Positions 34,591 through 42,134 of a stretch of DNA of 64,000 nt are shown piece by piece (the first letter of the stretch is position 1; the number at the start of each line of letters is the position of its first letter). The DNA comes from Ruminococcus sp. CAG:563. GTDB lineage: Bacteria; Bacillota; Clostridia; Oscillospirales; Acutalibacteraceae. The DNA is taken from NCBI GenBank assembly GCA_000434915.1, contig FR882087.1, positions 152,177-216,176 of the forward strand, in the 5' to 3' direction. The notes below the pieces were generated by a model. The model worked only from the letters and a program-made list of their open reading frames with translations. It was not told the DNA's origin and searched no databases. Position numbers and translations under genes: made by a program.

Positions 34591-34600
34591 TGAAAGTCAA
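34572..34600 (-). promoter_or_regulatory. his operon promoter
   Basis: Reverse strand TTGACT (34595-34600), 17 bases, TATTAT (34572-34577), with operator sequence in the spacer and immediately downstream. Confidence 0.8.
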
Positions 34601-34631
34601 GGGAAATTCGGTTATTTGTTCCGTTAATTTT

Positions 34632-34666
34632 AAAAAAGCAGACGATTTAAACAACCGCCTGCTTTC
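34632..34666 (-). terminator. asnB terminator
   Basis: Reverse strand AAAGCAGGCG (34656-34665) pairs with CGTCTGCTTT (34635-34644), one G:U pair, then TTTAAAATT. It lies about 12 bases past the asnB stop. Confidence 0.8.
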
Positions 34667-34677
34667 CATTTTATAAT

Positions 34678-36255
34678 TTATTTGCCGCTGTCGCCGTAGT
34701 TTGAAAGAACTCTTGCGGATGGGTCATTAACGTCACAGCCCTCCCAGCTCTTGTTCGGCATCCAGAAATCAACTATCATCTGAGACTGTCCCGGATAATA
34801 CTTTTCAAAAATCTCTCTGTAAAGAAGCGATTCCTTTGTGAACGGCTTTGCATGGTCATACTTCTCGCACTTCTCGGCAAATTCTTCATCAGTATAATAA
34901 GTGCTTGCAAACTCCTTGAGGTAGTCAACCATTGAATGACCTACAGCGTCGGAGAAAGCAGCCTTTTCACGGTAAAGAATGTCGTGAGGAAGATAATCAC
35001 CTTCGAATGCATGACGAAGAAGATACTTGCCCTTGCCGTACTTGTTGAGCTTCTTCTCGGGATCAACGGACATAACATATTTTACAAAGTCAAGATCACC
35101 GAACGGTACACGGGCTTCAAGGCTGTTGACGGAAATACAACGGTCGGCACGAAGAACATCGTACATATGAAGCTCACGGATTCTCTTCTGCGACTCCTTC
35201 TGAAACTCCTCGGCAGACGGAGCAAAGTCCGTGTACTTGTAGCCGAAAAGCTCATCGGAAATCTCACCCGTAAGAAGAACTCGTATATCGGTGTTCTCGT
35301 GAATCCATTTGCAAAGAAGATACATACCCATCGAAGCACGGATAGTCGTTATATCAAATGTGCCGAGGAGATGAATAACATCATCGAGCGAATCGAGAAC
35401 CTGCTGTTTCGTCATGATGACCTCTGTGTGATCGCTGCCGATATAATCCGCAACCTGCTTAGCATACTTGAGGTCGATTGCGTCCTCGCTCATGCCGATT
35501 GCAAATGTTCGAATCGGCTTGTCACTCTTTTTCTGAGCGATTGCACATACAAGTGAAGAATCAAGTCCGCCGGAAAGAAGAAAGCCGACCTTTGCATCTG
35601 CAACAAGTCTTTTTTCAACGCCTGCAACGAGCTTATCATGGATCTTTGAGCAAATCTCATCAAGCGAATCGTAGCTGACCTTATCAACTGCGGCAATATC
35701 GCAATAGCAATGGAATTCGCCGCCCTTGTAATAATGTCCCGGAGGGAACGGCATGATATCCTTGCACATTCCCACAAGGTTTTTAGCCTCGCTTGCAAAA
35801 ACGACTGTACCCTTTTCGTCATGGCCGTAATAAAGCGGTCTGATACCGATCGGGTCTCTTGCGGCTATGTACTCGCCGGCTTCTGCATCATAGATAATCA
35901 TTGCAAATTCGGCGTCAAGCATCTTGAACATATCAACGCCGTACTCACGATACATTGGGAGAATAATCTCACAGTCAGAGCCGCTTTTAAAAGTATATTT
36001 CTTGCTCAGCTCTTCCTTTGTCTTTTCAAAGCCGTAAAGCTCGCCGTTGCATATTGCATAGCTGCCGTCAAGCTCAAACGGCTGCATTCCATCGGGAGTT
36101 AATCCCATAATAGAAAGACGGTGAAATCCTAAAAGACCCTTGCCTGTATCAACGATACGGCTGTCATCGGGGCCTCTGGATACCGTCTTATCAAAACCTT
36201 TTTTAAATCTCTCAAAATCGTCACAGCTGTCGCAGTAACCCATAATTGAACACAT
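34678..36255 (-). CDS. asnB: Glutamine-dependent asparagine synthetase
   Basis: 525 residues. N-terminal glutaminase domain with the nucleophilic Cys2 (MCSIMGYCD), plus SRGPDDSR and the glutamine-binding region CNGELYGF. The C-terminal ATP pyrophosphatase domain has the PP-loop LLSGGLDSSLV (about 235-245). The start at 36255 makes Cys2 the residue exposed after Met removal and follows CGGAGG. It is controlled by the upstream Asn T-box. Its neighbour is glutamine synthetase, which supplies its nitrogen donor. Confidence 0.96.
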   Translation of the reverse strand: MCSIMGYCDSCDDFERFKKGFDKTVSRGPDDSRIVDTGKGLLGFHRLSIMGLTPDGMQPFELDGSYAICNGELYGFEKTKEELSKKYTFKSGSDCEIILPMYREYGVDMFKMLDAEFAMIIYDAEAGEYIAARDPIGIRPLYYGHDEKGTVVFASEAKNLVGMCKDIMPFPPGHYYKGGEFHCYCDIAAVDKVSYDSLDEICSKIHDKLVAGVEKRLVADAKVGFLLSGGLDSSLVCAIAQKKSDKPIRTFAIGMSEDAIDLKYAKQVADYIGSDHTEVIMTKQQVLDSLDDVIHLLGTFDITTIRASMGMYLLCKWIHENTDIRVLLTGEISDELFGYKYTDFAPSAEEFQKESQKRIRELHMYDVLRADRCISVNSLEARVPFGDLDFVKYVMSVDPEKKLNKYGKGKYLLRHAFEGDYLPHDILYREKAAFSDAVGHSMVDYLKEFASTYYTDEEFAEKCEKYDHAKPFTKESLLYREIFEKYYPGQSQMIVDFWMPNKSWEGCDVNDPSARVLSNYGDSGK

Positions 36256-36299
36256 AATAAAATCCTCCGTGATTTTTTTCAGCATAGAATAGGGCAGGT

Positions 36300-36510
36300 G
36301 CCGTAACCCGCTGTGCCACCTATTTTTGTTCTTTGGGGTCTCTGTCAAGACCCTGTCAGTTTAACGGTTGACCTCCGTCTCACCTACTCAATAATCTTTC
36401 GGATCGAAGCTCGTCGGATGTTATTCGTGCAGCTTCCGCTGTGCGGCTTCCACCGTTCCGCACTCTCTGAGAGTGAACCTCTGCATTACTTCTTCCGACT
36501 CAAACGCCTT
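36300..36510 (-). promoter_or_regulatory. T-box leader, asparagine-specific, upstream of asnB
   Basis: Reading the reverse strand: Stem I base GTCGG/CCGAC (36495-36499 with 36413-36417), then TGCAG/CTGCA, and the AGAGAG and GGTGGAA elements. The specifier loop has AAC (36420-36422), an Asn codon followed by A. A GGGTCT/AGACCC stem III follows, then the T-box GGTGGCACAGCGG (36307-36321 region). The T-box has A where the usual motif has C after GGTGGNAC. A clear terminator with U-run is not visible, so the control mode is uncertain. This and the hairpin at 36554-36597 fill the 370-base gap. Confidence 0.85.
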
Positions 36511-36553
36511 TAACCTTATTGTCTTTATTATTCGTCTTATCAATCGTCGTCTT

Positions 36554-36597
36554 GGTATCTGTTTGCCCCCTCTGCGTTGAAGAGGGGACAAGATACC
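36554..36597. repeat. Long hairpin between glnN and the asnB leader
   Basis: Outer arms GGTATCT/AGATACC (36554-36560, 36591-36597) and inner arms CCCCTCT/AGAGGGG with a loop near 36574-36580. It lies 29 bases past the glnN stop. Neither strand has a T-run after it, so it may be a processing or protecting 3' hairpin rather than a terminator. Confidence 0.6.
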
Positions 36598-36625
36598 GAG
36601 AAAGGATAAATCAATAAGGAGTTGT

Positions 36626-38722
36626 TTATTTTACGCCGAAGAGGAGATCGCCGTAGGTCGGGAACGGCCAGTAGCTCTCTGCCGTAATCGTCTCTGCCTC
36701 ATCGCATGCAATACGAAGAACGGACATCTTCGGAAGAACATCATCACGAATAGCTTCGGAAGCCTCGGTGATATCCTTGATTGTGTTGTACTTAACCAGT
36801 GCAACCTCAAGCTCTTTAGTTGCCGCATCCATTTCGTCAACAAGAACGGAAAGCTTCTTGAGCATATCTTCCTCATACTTTACGGAAATTCCGGCAACGG
36901 AATTCTTCTTTGCACTGTAAGCTGTGGCAATATCGGAAACATACTTTTCAACGGCCGGAATAATTTCTTTCCTTGCCATGTCAACCATTGTGTTACCTTC
37001 GATATTAACCGTCTTGCAGTAGTTTTCAAGAGTAATTTCGTAACGTGATACGATCTCGGCAGGTGAGAAAATCTTGTGAGCCGTAAGCATATCGACGTTC
37101 TTCTTCTCAAGCAGGGTCGGAAGTGCATCGGGAGTTGTGCGAAGATTGAGAAGTCCTCTCTTCTCCGTAGCTTCCTTGATCCATGCATCGTCATAGCCGT
37201 TGCCGTTGAAGATGATTCTCTTGTGATCCTTAATGGTCTTTTTAATCATGTCATGGAGAGCTGTCTCAAAATCGTCAACGCCCTCAAGACGGTCTGCGTA
37301 AATCTTAAGGCTCTCTGCAACTGCTGCGTTAAGCATGATATTTGTGCAAGCAATACTGTTTGCCGAGCCGAGCATACGGAACTCGAACTTGTTGCCTGTA
37401 AATGCAAACGGTGAGGTACGGTTTCTGTCCGTTGTGTCTCTGAAGAACTTCGGAAGGACATGAACGCCGAGCTTCATAACCGTCTTTTCTGCTCCGCTGT
37501 ACGGCTTGTCGCTCTCAATAGCCTCAAGAACCTCTGTAAGCTCATCGCCAAGGAAGATTGAAACAACTGCCGGCGGTGCTTCATTTGCACCGAGTCTGTG
37601 GTCGTTACCTGCTGTTGCAACGGAAAGACGAAGAAGATCCTGATAATCGTCAACCGCCTTGATAACTGCGCAAAGGAAAAGCAGGAACTGAGCGTTCTCG
37701 TAAGGCGTTTCGCCCGGAGTAAGGAGGTTTACGCCTGTGTCGGTAGCCATTGACCAGTTGTTGTGCTTGCCGCTGCCGTTTACACCTGCGAACGGCTTCT
37801 CGTGAAGGAGACATACAAGGCCGTGCTTTGCAGCAACCTTCTGCATAATCTCCATAGTGATCTGGTTGTGATCCGTTGCAATGTTTGTTGTTGAATAAAT
37901 CGGAGCAAGCTCATGCTGAGCCGGAGCAACCTCATTATGCTCTGTCTTGGCAAGGATACCGAGCTTCCAAAGCTCCTCGTTAAGGTCTGCCATATATTCG
38001 GCAACTCTCGGCTTGATAACGCCGAAATAGTGATCGTCCATTTCCTGACCCTTCGGCGGCTTTGCTCCGAAAAGGGTTCTGCCCGTGAACTTCAAATCCT
38101 TACGCTTTTCATACATTTCCTTATCAATAAGGAAGTATTCCTGCTCCGGACCGACCGAAGTGCGAACGCACTTTACGTCTTCATTGCCAAAGAGCTTGAG
38201 GATTCTCATTGCCTGCTTGTTAAGGGCCTGCATTGAGCGAAGAAGCGGTGTTTTCTTATCAAGTGCCTCACCGCCGTATGAACAGAAAGCGGTGGGAATG
38301 CAAAGGGTATTACCCTTGATAAATGCGTATGATGTCGGGTCCCATGCGGTATAGCCTCTTGCCTCAAATGTTGCACGAAGTCCGCCCGAGGGGAAAGATG
38401 ATGCGTCAGGCTCGCCCTTGATAAGCTCTTTGCCTGAGAATTCCATGATTACTCTGCCGTCGGGAGCGGGAGAGATGAAGCTGTCGTGCTTCTCAGCCGT
38501 GATACCCGTAAGCGGCTGGAACCAGTGTGTGAAATGAGTTGCACCGTGTGCGACCGCCCAGTCCTTCATTGCTTCTGCGACTGCGTTTGCCACATCGGGA
38601 TTAAGGCTTCTGCCCTCGTCAATGGTTCTCTTAAGCGAACGGTAAACGCTTGTTGACAAATTAGCTTTCATCACCCTGTCGTCAAAAACAAGACTTCCGA
38701 AATACTCCGGTACGGTTTTCAT
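36626..38722 (-). CDS. glnN: Glutamine synthetase type III
   Basis: Assimilates ammonia into glutamine with ATP. 698 residues, the size of the GSIII family (type I is about 450). THWFQPLTGITAEKHDSF (about 82-99), the GLRATFEARGYTAWD segment, EHNEVAPAQHELAPIY (metal-binding Glu/His) and the NGSGKHNNWSM loop are characteristic. The N-terminal beta-grasp and C-terminal helical extension fit type III. The start at 38722 is chosen from AAAAGGAG. Transcription begins about 430 bases upstream, through a repeated structured RNA and a terminator, so expression is probably set by attenuation. Confidence 0.96.
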   Translation of the reverse strand: MKTVPEYFGSLVFDDRVMKANLSTSVYRSLKRTIDEGRSLNPDVANAVAEAMKDWAVAHGATHFTHWFQPLTGITAEKHDSFISPAPDGRVIMEFSGKELIKGEPDASSFPSGGLRATFEARGYTAWDPTSYAFIKGNTLCIPTAFCSYGGEALDKKTPLLRSMQALNKQAMRILKLFGNEDVKCVRTSVGPEQEYFLIDKEMYEKRKDLKFTGRTLFGAKPPKGQEMDDHYFGVIKPRVAEYMADLNEELWKLGILAKTEHNEVAPAQHELAPIYSTTNIATDHNQITMEIMQKVAAKHGLVCLLHEKPFAGVNGSGKHNNWSMATDTGVNLLTPGETPYENAQFLLFLCAVIKAVDDYQDLLRLSVATAGNDHRLGANEAPPAVVSIFLGDELTEVLEAIESDKPYSGAEKTVMKLGVHVLPKFFRDTTDRNRTSPFAFTGNKFEFRMLGSANSIACTNIMLNAAVAESLKIYADRLEGVDDFETALHDMIKKTIKDHKRIIFNGNGYDDAWIKEATEKRGLLNLRTTPDALPTLLEKKNVDMLTAHKIFSPAEIVSRYEITLENYCKTVNIEGNTMVDMARKEIIPAVEKYVSDIATAYSAKKNSVAGISVKYEEDMLKKLSVLVDEMDAATKELEVALVKYNTIKDITEASEAIRDDVLPKMSVLRIACDEAETITAESYWPFPTYGDLLFGVK

Positions 38723-38737
38723 AACCAACACTCCTTT

Positions 38738-38801
38738 TAAATAAAAATTAAAAACGGGGCAGAGAGTCCATGATACTGTCATGAGACGCCGTTGCCCCGT
38801 T
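38738..38801 (-). terminator. Intrinsic terminator inside the glnN leader (attenuator)
   Basis: On the reverse strand AACGGGGCA (38793-38801) pairs perfectly with TGCCCCGTT (38753-38761), and TTTAATTTTTATTT follows. It stands directly before the glnN ribosome site. An inner CATGA/TCATG hairpin lies in the loop. Because it is upstream of the gene it serves, it must be bypassed for expression. Confidence 0.8.
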
Positions 38802-38853
38802 AAATATACTGTTGTAATTGTTTGTAGGTTTGTTTAGCTCAGCACACATCAAA

Positions 38854-39007
38854 TTCAAGCCGCCATAACGCAGGAAAAGACGTGCTATAAACTTTTTCTT
38901 ATCGATTAGAGTGCGTTAGTTCCAAGGCTTGGCGGTGCCGACATACTTAGGTATTTCAAGCCGCCATAACGCAGGAAAAGACGTACTATAAACTTTTTCT
39001 TATCGAT
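38854..39007. repeat. 53-bp direct repeats in the glnN leader
   Basis: 38854-38906 and 38955-39007 are identical except for one base and start 101 bases apart. They carry the 5' halves of RNA units 3 and 2 (unit 3 is truncated). A diverged third relative starts near 39067. Confidence 0.85.
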
Positions 39008-39114
39008 TTCTTATTGCTTAGAGTTCGTCGATTTCAAGGCGAAACGTCGCAGACATACGCTTGTATTTCAAGACGTTTCAACGCCGAAAGCGGCGCGCTA
39101 TAAGCAATAAGAAA
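38912..39114 (-). ncRNA. Tandem riboswitch-like RNA units in the glnN leader
   Basis: Unit 1 core 39026-39083 and unit 2 core 38912-38973 on the reverse strand fold the same way. Each has an outer helix (CGUUG/CGACG; UGCGUUA/UAACGCA) and an 11-nt conserved 3' bulge (nGCCUUGnAAn). The inner 6-bp helix changes fully in step (AAACGU/ACGUUU against UGGCGG/CCGCCA). A 25-nt loop is conserved as CUUGAAAUAC-N4-GUAUGUC-n-GC. Unit 1 is also enclosed by a perfect 14-bp inverted repeat (39007-39020 with 39101-39114). No known riboswitch class came to mind. Confidence 0.65.
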
Positions 39115-39115
39115 A

Positions 39116-39147
39116 GGCGTCAGAGAGCTCCATTACTCTCAGACGCC
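39116..39147 (-). promoter_or_regulatory. 5'-terminal hairpin of the glnN leader
   Basis: GGCGUC/GACGCC (39116-39121 with 39142-39147), a U:U mismatch, then GAGAGU/GCUCUC closing a six-base loop AAUGGA. Its sequence resembles the core of the terminator hairpin at 38753-38801 (shared GGCGTCT, AGTA, ATGGA and CTCTCTG pieces). Confidence 0.6.
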
Positions 39148-39164
39148 TTTGCCTTTATGTCGAC

Positions 39165-39192
39165 ATTATAACGCAAAAAATTATTTTGTCAA
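39165..39192 (-). promoter_or_regulatory. glnN promoter
   Basis: Reverse strand TTGACA (39187-39192), 16 bases, TATAAT (39165-39170). It predicts a leader of about 430 nt before the glnN ATG and accounts for the 525-base non-coding gap 38723-39247. Confidence 0.8.
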
Positions 39193-39247
39193 CCCTTTTT
39201 AGAAAATTTTTTTGAATTTGTATTTTTCATACAAAATCCTGTCAAAA

Positions 39248-39907
39248 TCAAGAGAATTCTTTTTCAATTACATCATATGTGTTTGAGGTTTCAAGCGTTA
39301 CACCGCTGTTGTATTCCGATGAAACGATTTTGTCGTTCCACTCCTGCGAGGTTTCATCGCTGCGTGCAAGCAAAATGGATGGAGTTAGCCTGCCGTCAAT
39401 CAATGAATATTCGGTAATTTTATCCTGCAGCCCTGCGTCACGAATCGCAACAACTATTCCTTTGCCGTCACGAGCTTCGGTTATTACAGAGTGTCCCGTA
39501 AATTCAACCATTGTGCCGATATGGTCGGCTTTGCCCGTAACCGTATTATAGCGATAGACATATATGTCACGGAAGGCTGCCGAGGCCACACGAATATCCC
39601 AAACGAGAAGCTCCGCCGTACCATCGTCGTTAAAATCAAAAAGCGCATATGTCGGCAGTTCATCGGCTCTCGAATCATTATAATGATAAATGTTTTCGAT
39701 AAGCCTATCCTTGTATGCCTTAAGAATATTTTGACTATCGGCGGTTTCCGTTTCGTCTTTAACCGTTGTATCGGTCTCGGCTTCTGTCGTTGTGTTTACT
39801 TCAAGTGTCGAATCTGATGTGTTTGCAGCTTTTTGGGCCGAATGACATGCACAAAAAGCTGTTGCGAACACCGATGCAAGAATAAATGATATAATTAATT
39901 TTTTCAT
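39248..39907 (-). CDS. Predicted lipoprotein with VCBS/FG-GAP-like segment
   Basis: 219 residues. Signal sequence with a probable lipidation Cys near residue 19-21 (TAFCAC), then a Thr/Glu/Asp-rich spacer (about 25-60) typical of surface lipoproteins. The folded part contains YALFDFNDDGTAELLVWD, an Asp-rich calcium-binding loop as in VCBS/FG-GAP-like repeats. The remainder is beta-rich, and no enzyme motif is visible. It starts 34 bases after the stop of the leucine-rich repeat gene, so it is probably co-transcribed with it. Confidence 0.75.
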   Translation of the reverse strand: MKKLIISFILASVFATAFCACHSAQKAANTSDSTLEVNTTTEAETDTTVKDETETADSQNILKAYKDRLIENIYHYNDSRADELPTYALFDFNDDGTAELLVWDIRVASAAFRDIYVYRYNTVTGKADHIGTMVEFTGHSVITEARDGKGIVVAIRDAGLQDKITEYSLIDGRLTPSILLARSDETSQEWNDKIVSSEYNSGVTLETSNTYDVIEKEFS

Positions 39908-39941
39908 TTCAATATTCCCTGTATAAATTTGTTTATTGATA

Positions 39942-41918
39942 TTAAGCTATTGTCAATGACGTCCGTGAAAAAATCGGATTTCCCGGTTGAAACGGAAATG
40001 TACCCCGAAAAAGCCAATGAATAATCCACTGAATAATCCCCTGCCAAAACGTATACTTGACCGTAATTTTACAAGTGTCGGAAACCGAATGTCCGTTGGA
40101 ATCCGTAACCGTTACGATAACATTTGCCGTTCCACTGCTAACGGTTTTGATGTTTCCGTCCTCATCAACGGTCAATACTTTTTTATTCGAGCTTTCATAT
40201 TTAACAGTATATTCCGCACCCTCGTCAGCTGTAATTTTCGGTTCAATCTTAACTTTCTTTTTGTGCTTCATGGTTATGTCGTCAACCGATACATCTCTGA
40301 CAAAAGCAACATAGTCAATTTTGCGTTCTTCCTTTTCAGAACAGTTTTTACAAGTCCTGATTTCAAGTCCGTCGGCTTTTGAGGTAGCCTCCCTAACTAC
40401 AGTCCATTCGCCCCATGTGTGTCCGGTCTTTTCTAAAACTTTTTTATTGAAAACTTCTTCACATACTGTACAATAATCATATTCAATGCCGTCTTCGCTA
40501 CATGACGGTGCATTGACAACGTGGCGAAGCTCGTGCTCATGACCGTAATTAAAATGGATCTCCGCACCTTCCAAGCCTACCTCTTTTGTTATCGCAGCCC
40601 ATTCTTCGGCAGAACCCGTATAATAGATGTCCCTCAGATTCTTGCAATCGACAAAGGCATACTTGCCGATATGTGTAATACTCCTCGGAATAACAATGCT
40701 TTCAAAATCGGTACAGTCCGAGAAAACTCCACGCCCGATTGTAAGATTCATTTCTTTGCCGTCTCCGTCGGCATTGATAACTCCTATCTGCGTTATGCCT
40801 GACGGAATAACGGCCTGTGAAAGACCTGCACATCCTGCAAATGCGCCCTCGCTGATATCCGATATATCTTCGGGTATAGCGGTTGTTGAACAGCCGGCGA
40901 TAAGGGTGTTTGCGGCTGTCTCAATTATTGCATTACAGTTGTTTCGGCTGTCATAGAATTTATTATCCTTGTCAACCGTTATGCTCTCAAGCGAGATACA
41001 GTATGCCAAAGCATACAATCCTATTTTCTTTACGCTTCCCGGAATCTTAACAGCCTTCAGATTTTGGCAGTTCATAAATGCACAGTTGCCGATTTTTTCT
41101 ACACTTGACGGAATGACTATGCTTTCAAGCTTTTTGGAAAGTCCAAAAGCATTGTCAGCTATCGTTATTGTCGAAGGTCTGAGCGTTGCCGAGATTATAT
41201 CTACCGATGCATTGATGACGTAGTTGTCAAGATAGAGGATACCGTCCTCCCAATTTGCCTCATTATTAAAATACGCCGTATTTCTGAAAGCGTCTTCACC
41301 GATAGACTCCAAATTATTCGGGAGAGTTATGTCGGCAAGATTTTTGCAATCAAGGAATGCGAACCACTTGATTCTTTTAACGCTTTCGGGGATAACGATT
41401 GATTTAATCGCCGTTTCGTAGAAAGCATACTTGTCAATTTCGGTTACGCCATAGGGAATATTGATGCTTTCGAGACCTGTACACTCGGCGAACGCATACC
41501 ATTCAATATTCCTTACACTTTCGGGAAGAACAACTTCTTTGAGCCCCGAGCAGTCATCAAATGCAAATTTCCCTATGCGTACAACACCGTCGGGAATTGT
41601 CACGCTCTCGGCGACATGACAACCGAAGAAAGCATAATCTCCGATACCCGTAATTCCGTCACCGATAATGATTTTTTTGATTTCATCTCTGTGAGAGGCC
41701 CACGGACTGTTATAATATAGATAATTTGTCATTGTGCCGCTTCCGCTTATCGTAAGAACGGCGGTTGCTTCGTCATAATCATAAGTAACATTCTCGCCGC
41801 AAGCTCCCGACACCGCCGAAGCACTTGGCACGAGGTTGATTCCTGTTGCAGGTGCAATGCCGATAAGCATTATTACAGCCAAAGCAACAGATAAAATTTG
41901 TTTAATTTTCTTTTTCAT
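39942..41918 (-). CDS. Secreted BspA-like leucine-rich repeat protein
   Basis: 658 residues. Signal peptide about 1-37. From about 65 to 500 it has many LRR_5 (BspA/TpLRR) units with the pattern I-G-x-x-A-F-x-x-C-x-x-L-x-x-I-x-I-P-x-x-V-x-x-I. Near 510-570 is an HVVNAPSCSEDGIEYDYCTVC region with paired Cys. A bacterial Ig-like (Big_2) domain follows at about 585-630 (KYESSNKKVLTVDEDG). The C-terminus ends in an aromatic hydrophobic patch (WQGIIQWIIHWLF). BspA-like proteins mediate adhesion in gut and oral bacteria. The start at 41918 is set by CGGAGG and the signal peptide. The leader holds a terminator. Confidence 0.88.
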   Translation of the reverse strand: MKKKIKQILSVALAVIMLIGIAPATGINLVPSASAVSGACGENVTYDYDEATAVLTISGSGTMTNYLYYNSPWASHRDEIKKIIIGDGITGIGDYAFFGCHVAESVTIPDGVVRIGKFAFDDCSGLKEVVLPESVRNIEWYAFAECTGLESINIPYGVTEIDKYAFYETAIKSIVIPESVKRIKWFAFLDCKNLADITLPNNLESIGEDAFRNTAYFNNEANWEDGILYLDNYVINASVDIISATLRPSTITIADNAFGLSKKLESIVIPSSVEKIGNCAFMNCQNLKAVKIPGSVKKIGLYALAYCISLESITVDKDNKFYDSRNNCNAIIETAANTLIAGCSTTAIPEDISDISEGAFAGCAGLSQAVIPSGITQIGVINADGDGKEMNLTIGRGVFSDCTDFESIVIPRSITHIGKYAFVDCKNLRDIYYTGSAEEWAAITKEVGLEGAEIHFNYGHEHELRHVVNAPSCSEDGIEYDYCTVCEEVFNKKVLEKTGHTWGEWTVVREATSKADGLEIRTCKNCSEKEERKIDYVAFVRDVSVDDITMKHKKKVKIEPKITADEGAEYTVKYESSNKKVLTVDEDGNIKTVSSGTANVIVTVTDSNGHSVSDTCKITVKYTFWQGIIQWIIHWLFRGTFPFQPGNPIFSRTSLTIA

Positions 41919-41963
41919 ATGTTTTTCCTCCGATTTCAAAATGCTTTTAAGCCGTCGTGCAGA

Positions 41964-42010
41964 CAAAAAAATAACCCTTGTCGACAAATAGATTTGACAA
42001 AGGCGTCTGC
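41964..42010 (-). terminator. Leader terminator and competing stem before the LRR gene
   Basis: Reverse strand: CCTTTGTC (41996-42003) pairs with GACAAGGG (41975-41982), then TTATTTTTTT. That terminator lies inside the LRR mRNA leader, about 50 bases before the ATG. An outer GCAGAC/GTCTGC pair (42005-42010 with 41959-41964) encloses it and could compete. Confidence 0.65.
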
Positions 42011-42048
42011 AAATCCCTTCTGTCCCCTTATCAACCCCTTTCATTAAT

Positions 42049-42077
42049 TTTATACCATATAATTTTCTATTTGTCAA
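42049..42077 (-). promoter_or_regulatory. Promoter of the LRR/lipoprotein operon
   Basis: Reverse strand TTGACA (42072-42077), 17 bases, TATAAA (42049-42054). The start near 42042 gives a leader of about 125 nt. Confidence 0.75.
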
Positions 42078-42117
42078 ATAAAGTCTCCCGATGGTTCACA
42101 CAAGACCATGGGAGACT
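42075..42117 (-). terminator. Terminator of the polytopic membrane protein gene
   Basis: Reverse strand AGTCTCCC (42110-42117) pairs with GGGAGACT (42082-42089), inner ATGGT/ACCAT, then TTATTTG. Its tail abuts the -35 box of the next promoter. Confidence 0.8.
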
Positions 42118-42134
42118 CTGTTTGTTTATAATAC

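Noticed and set aside
38854..39114. CRISPR array or transposon remnant
   Set aside because: There are only 2.5 units of about 100 bp, without unique 30-bp spacers, and no transposase or target-site duplication. The units lie inside a promoter-to-terminator leader and show compensating helix changes.
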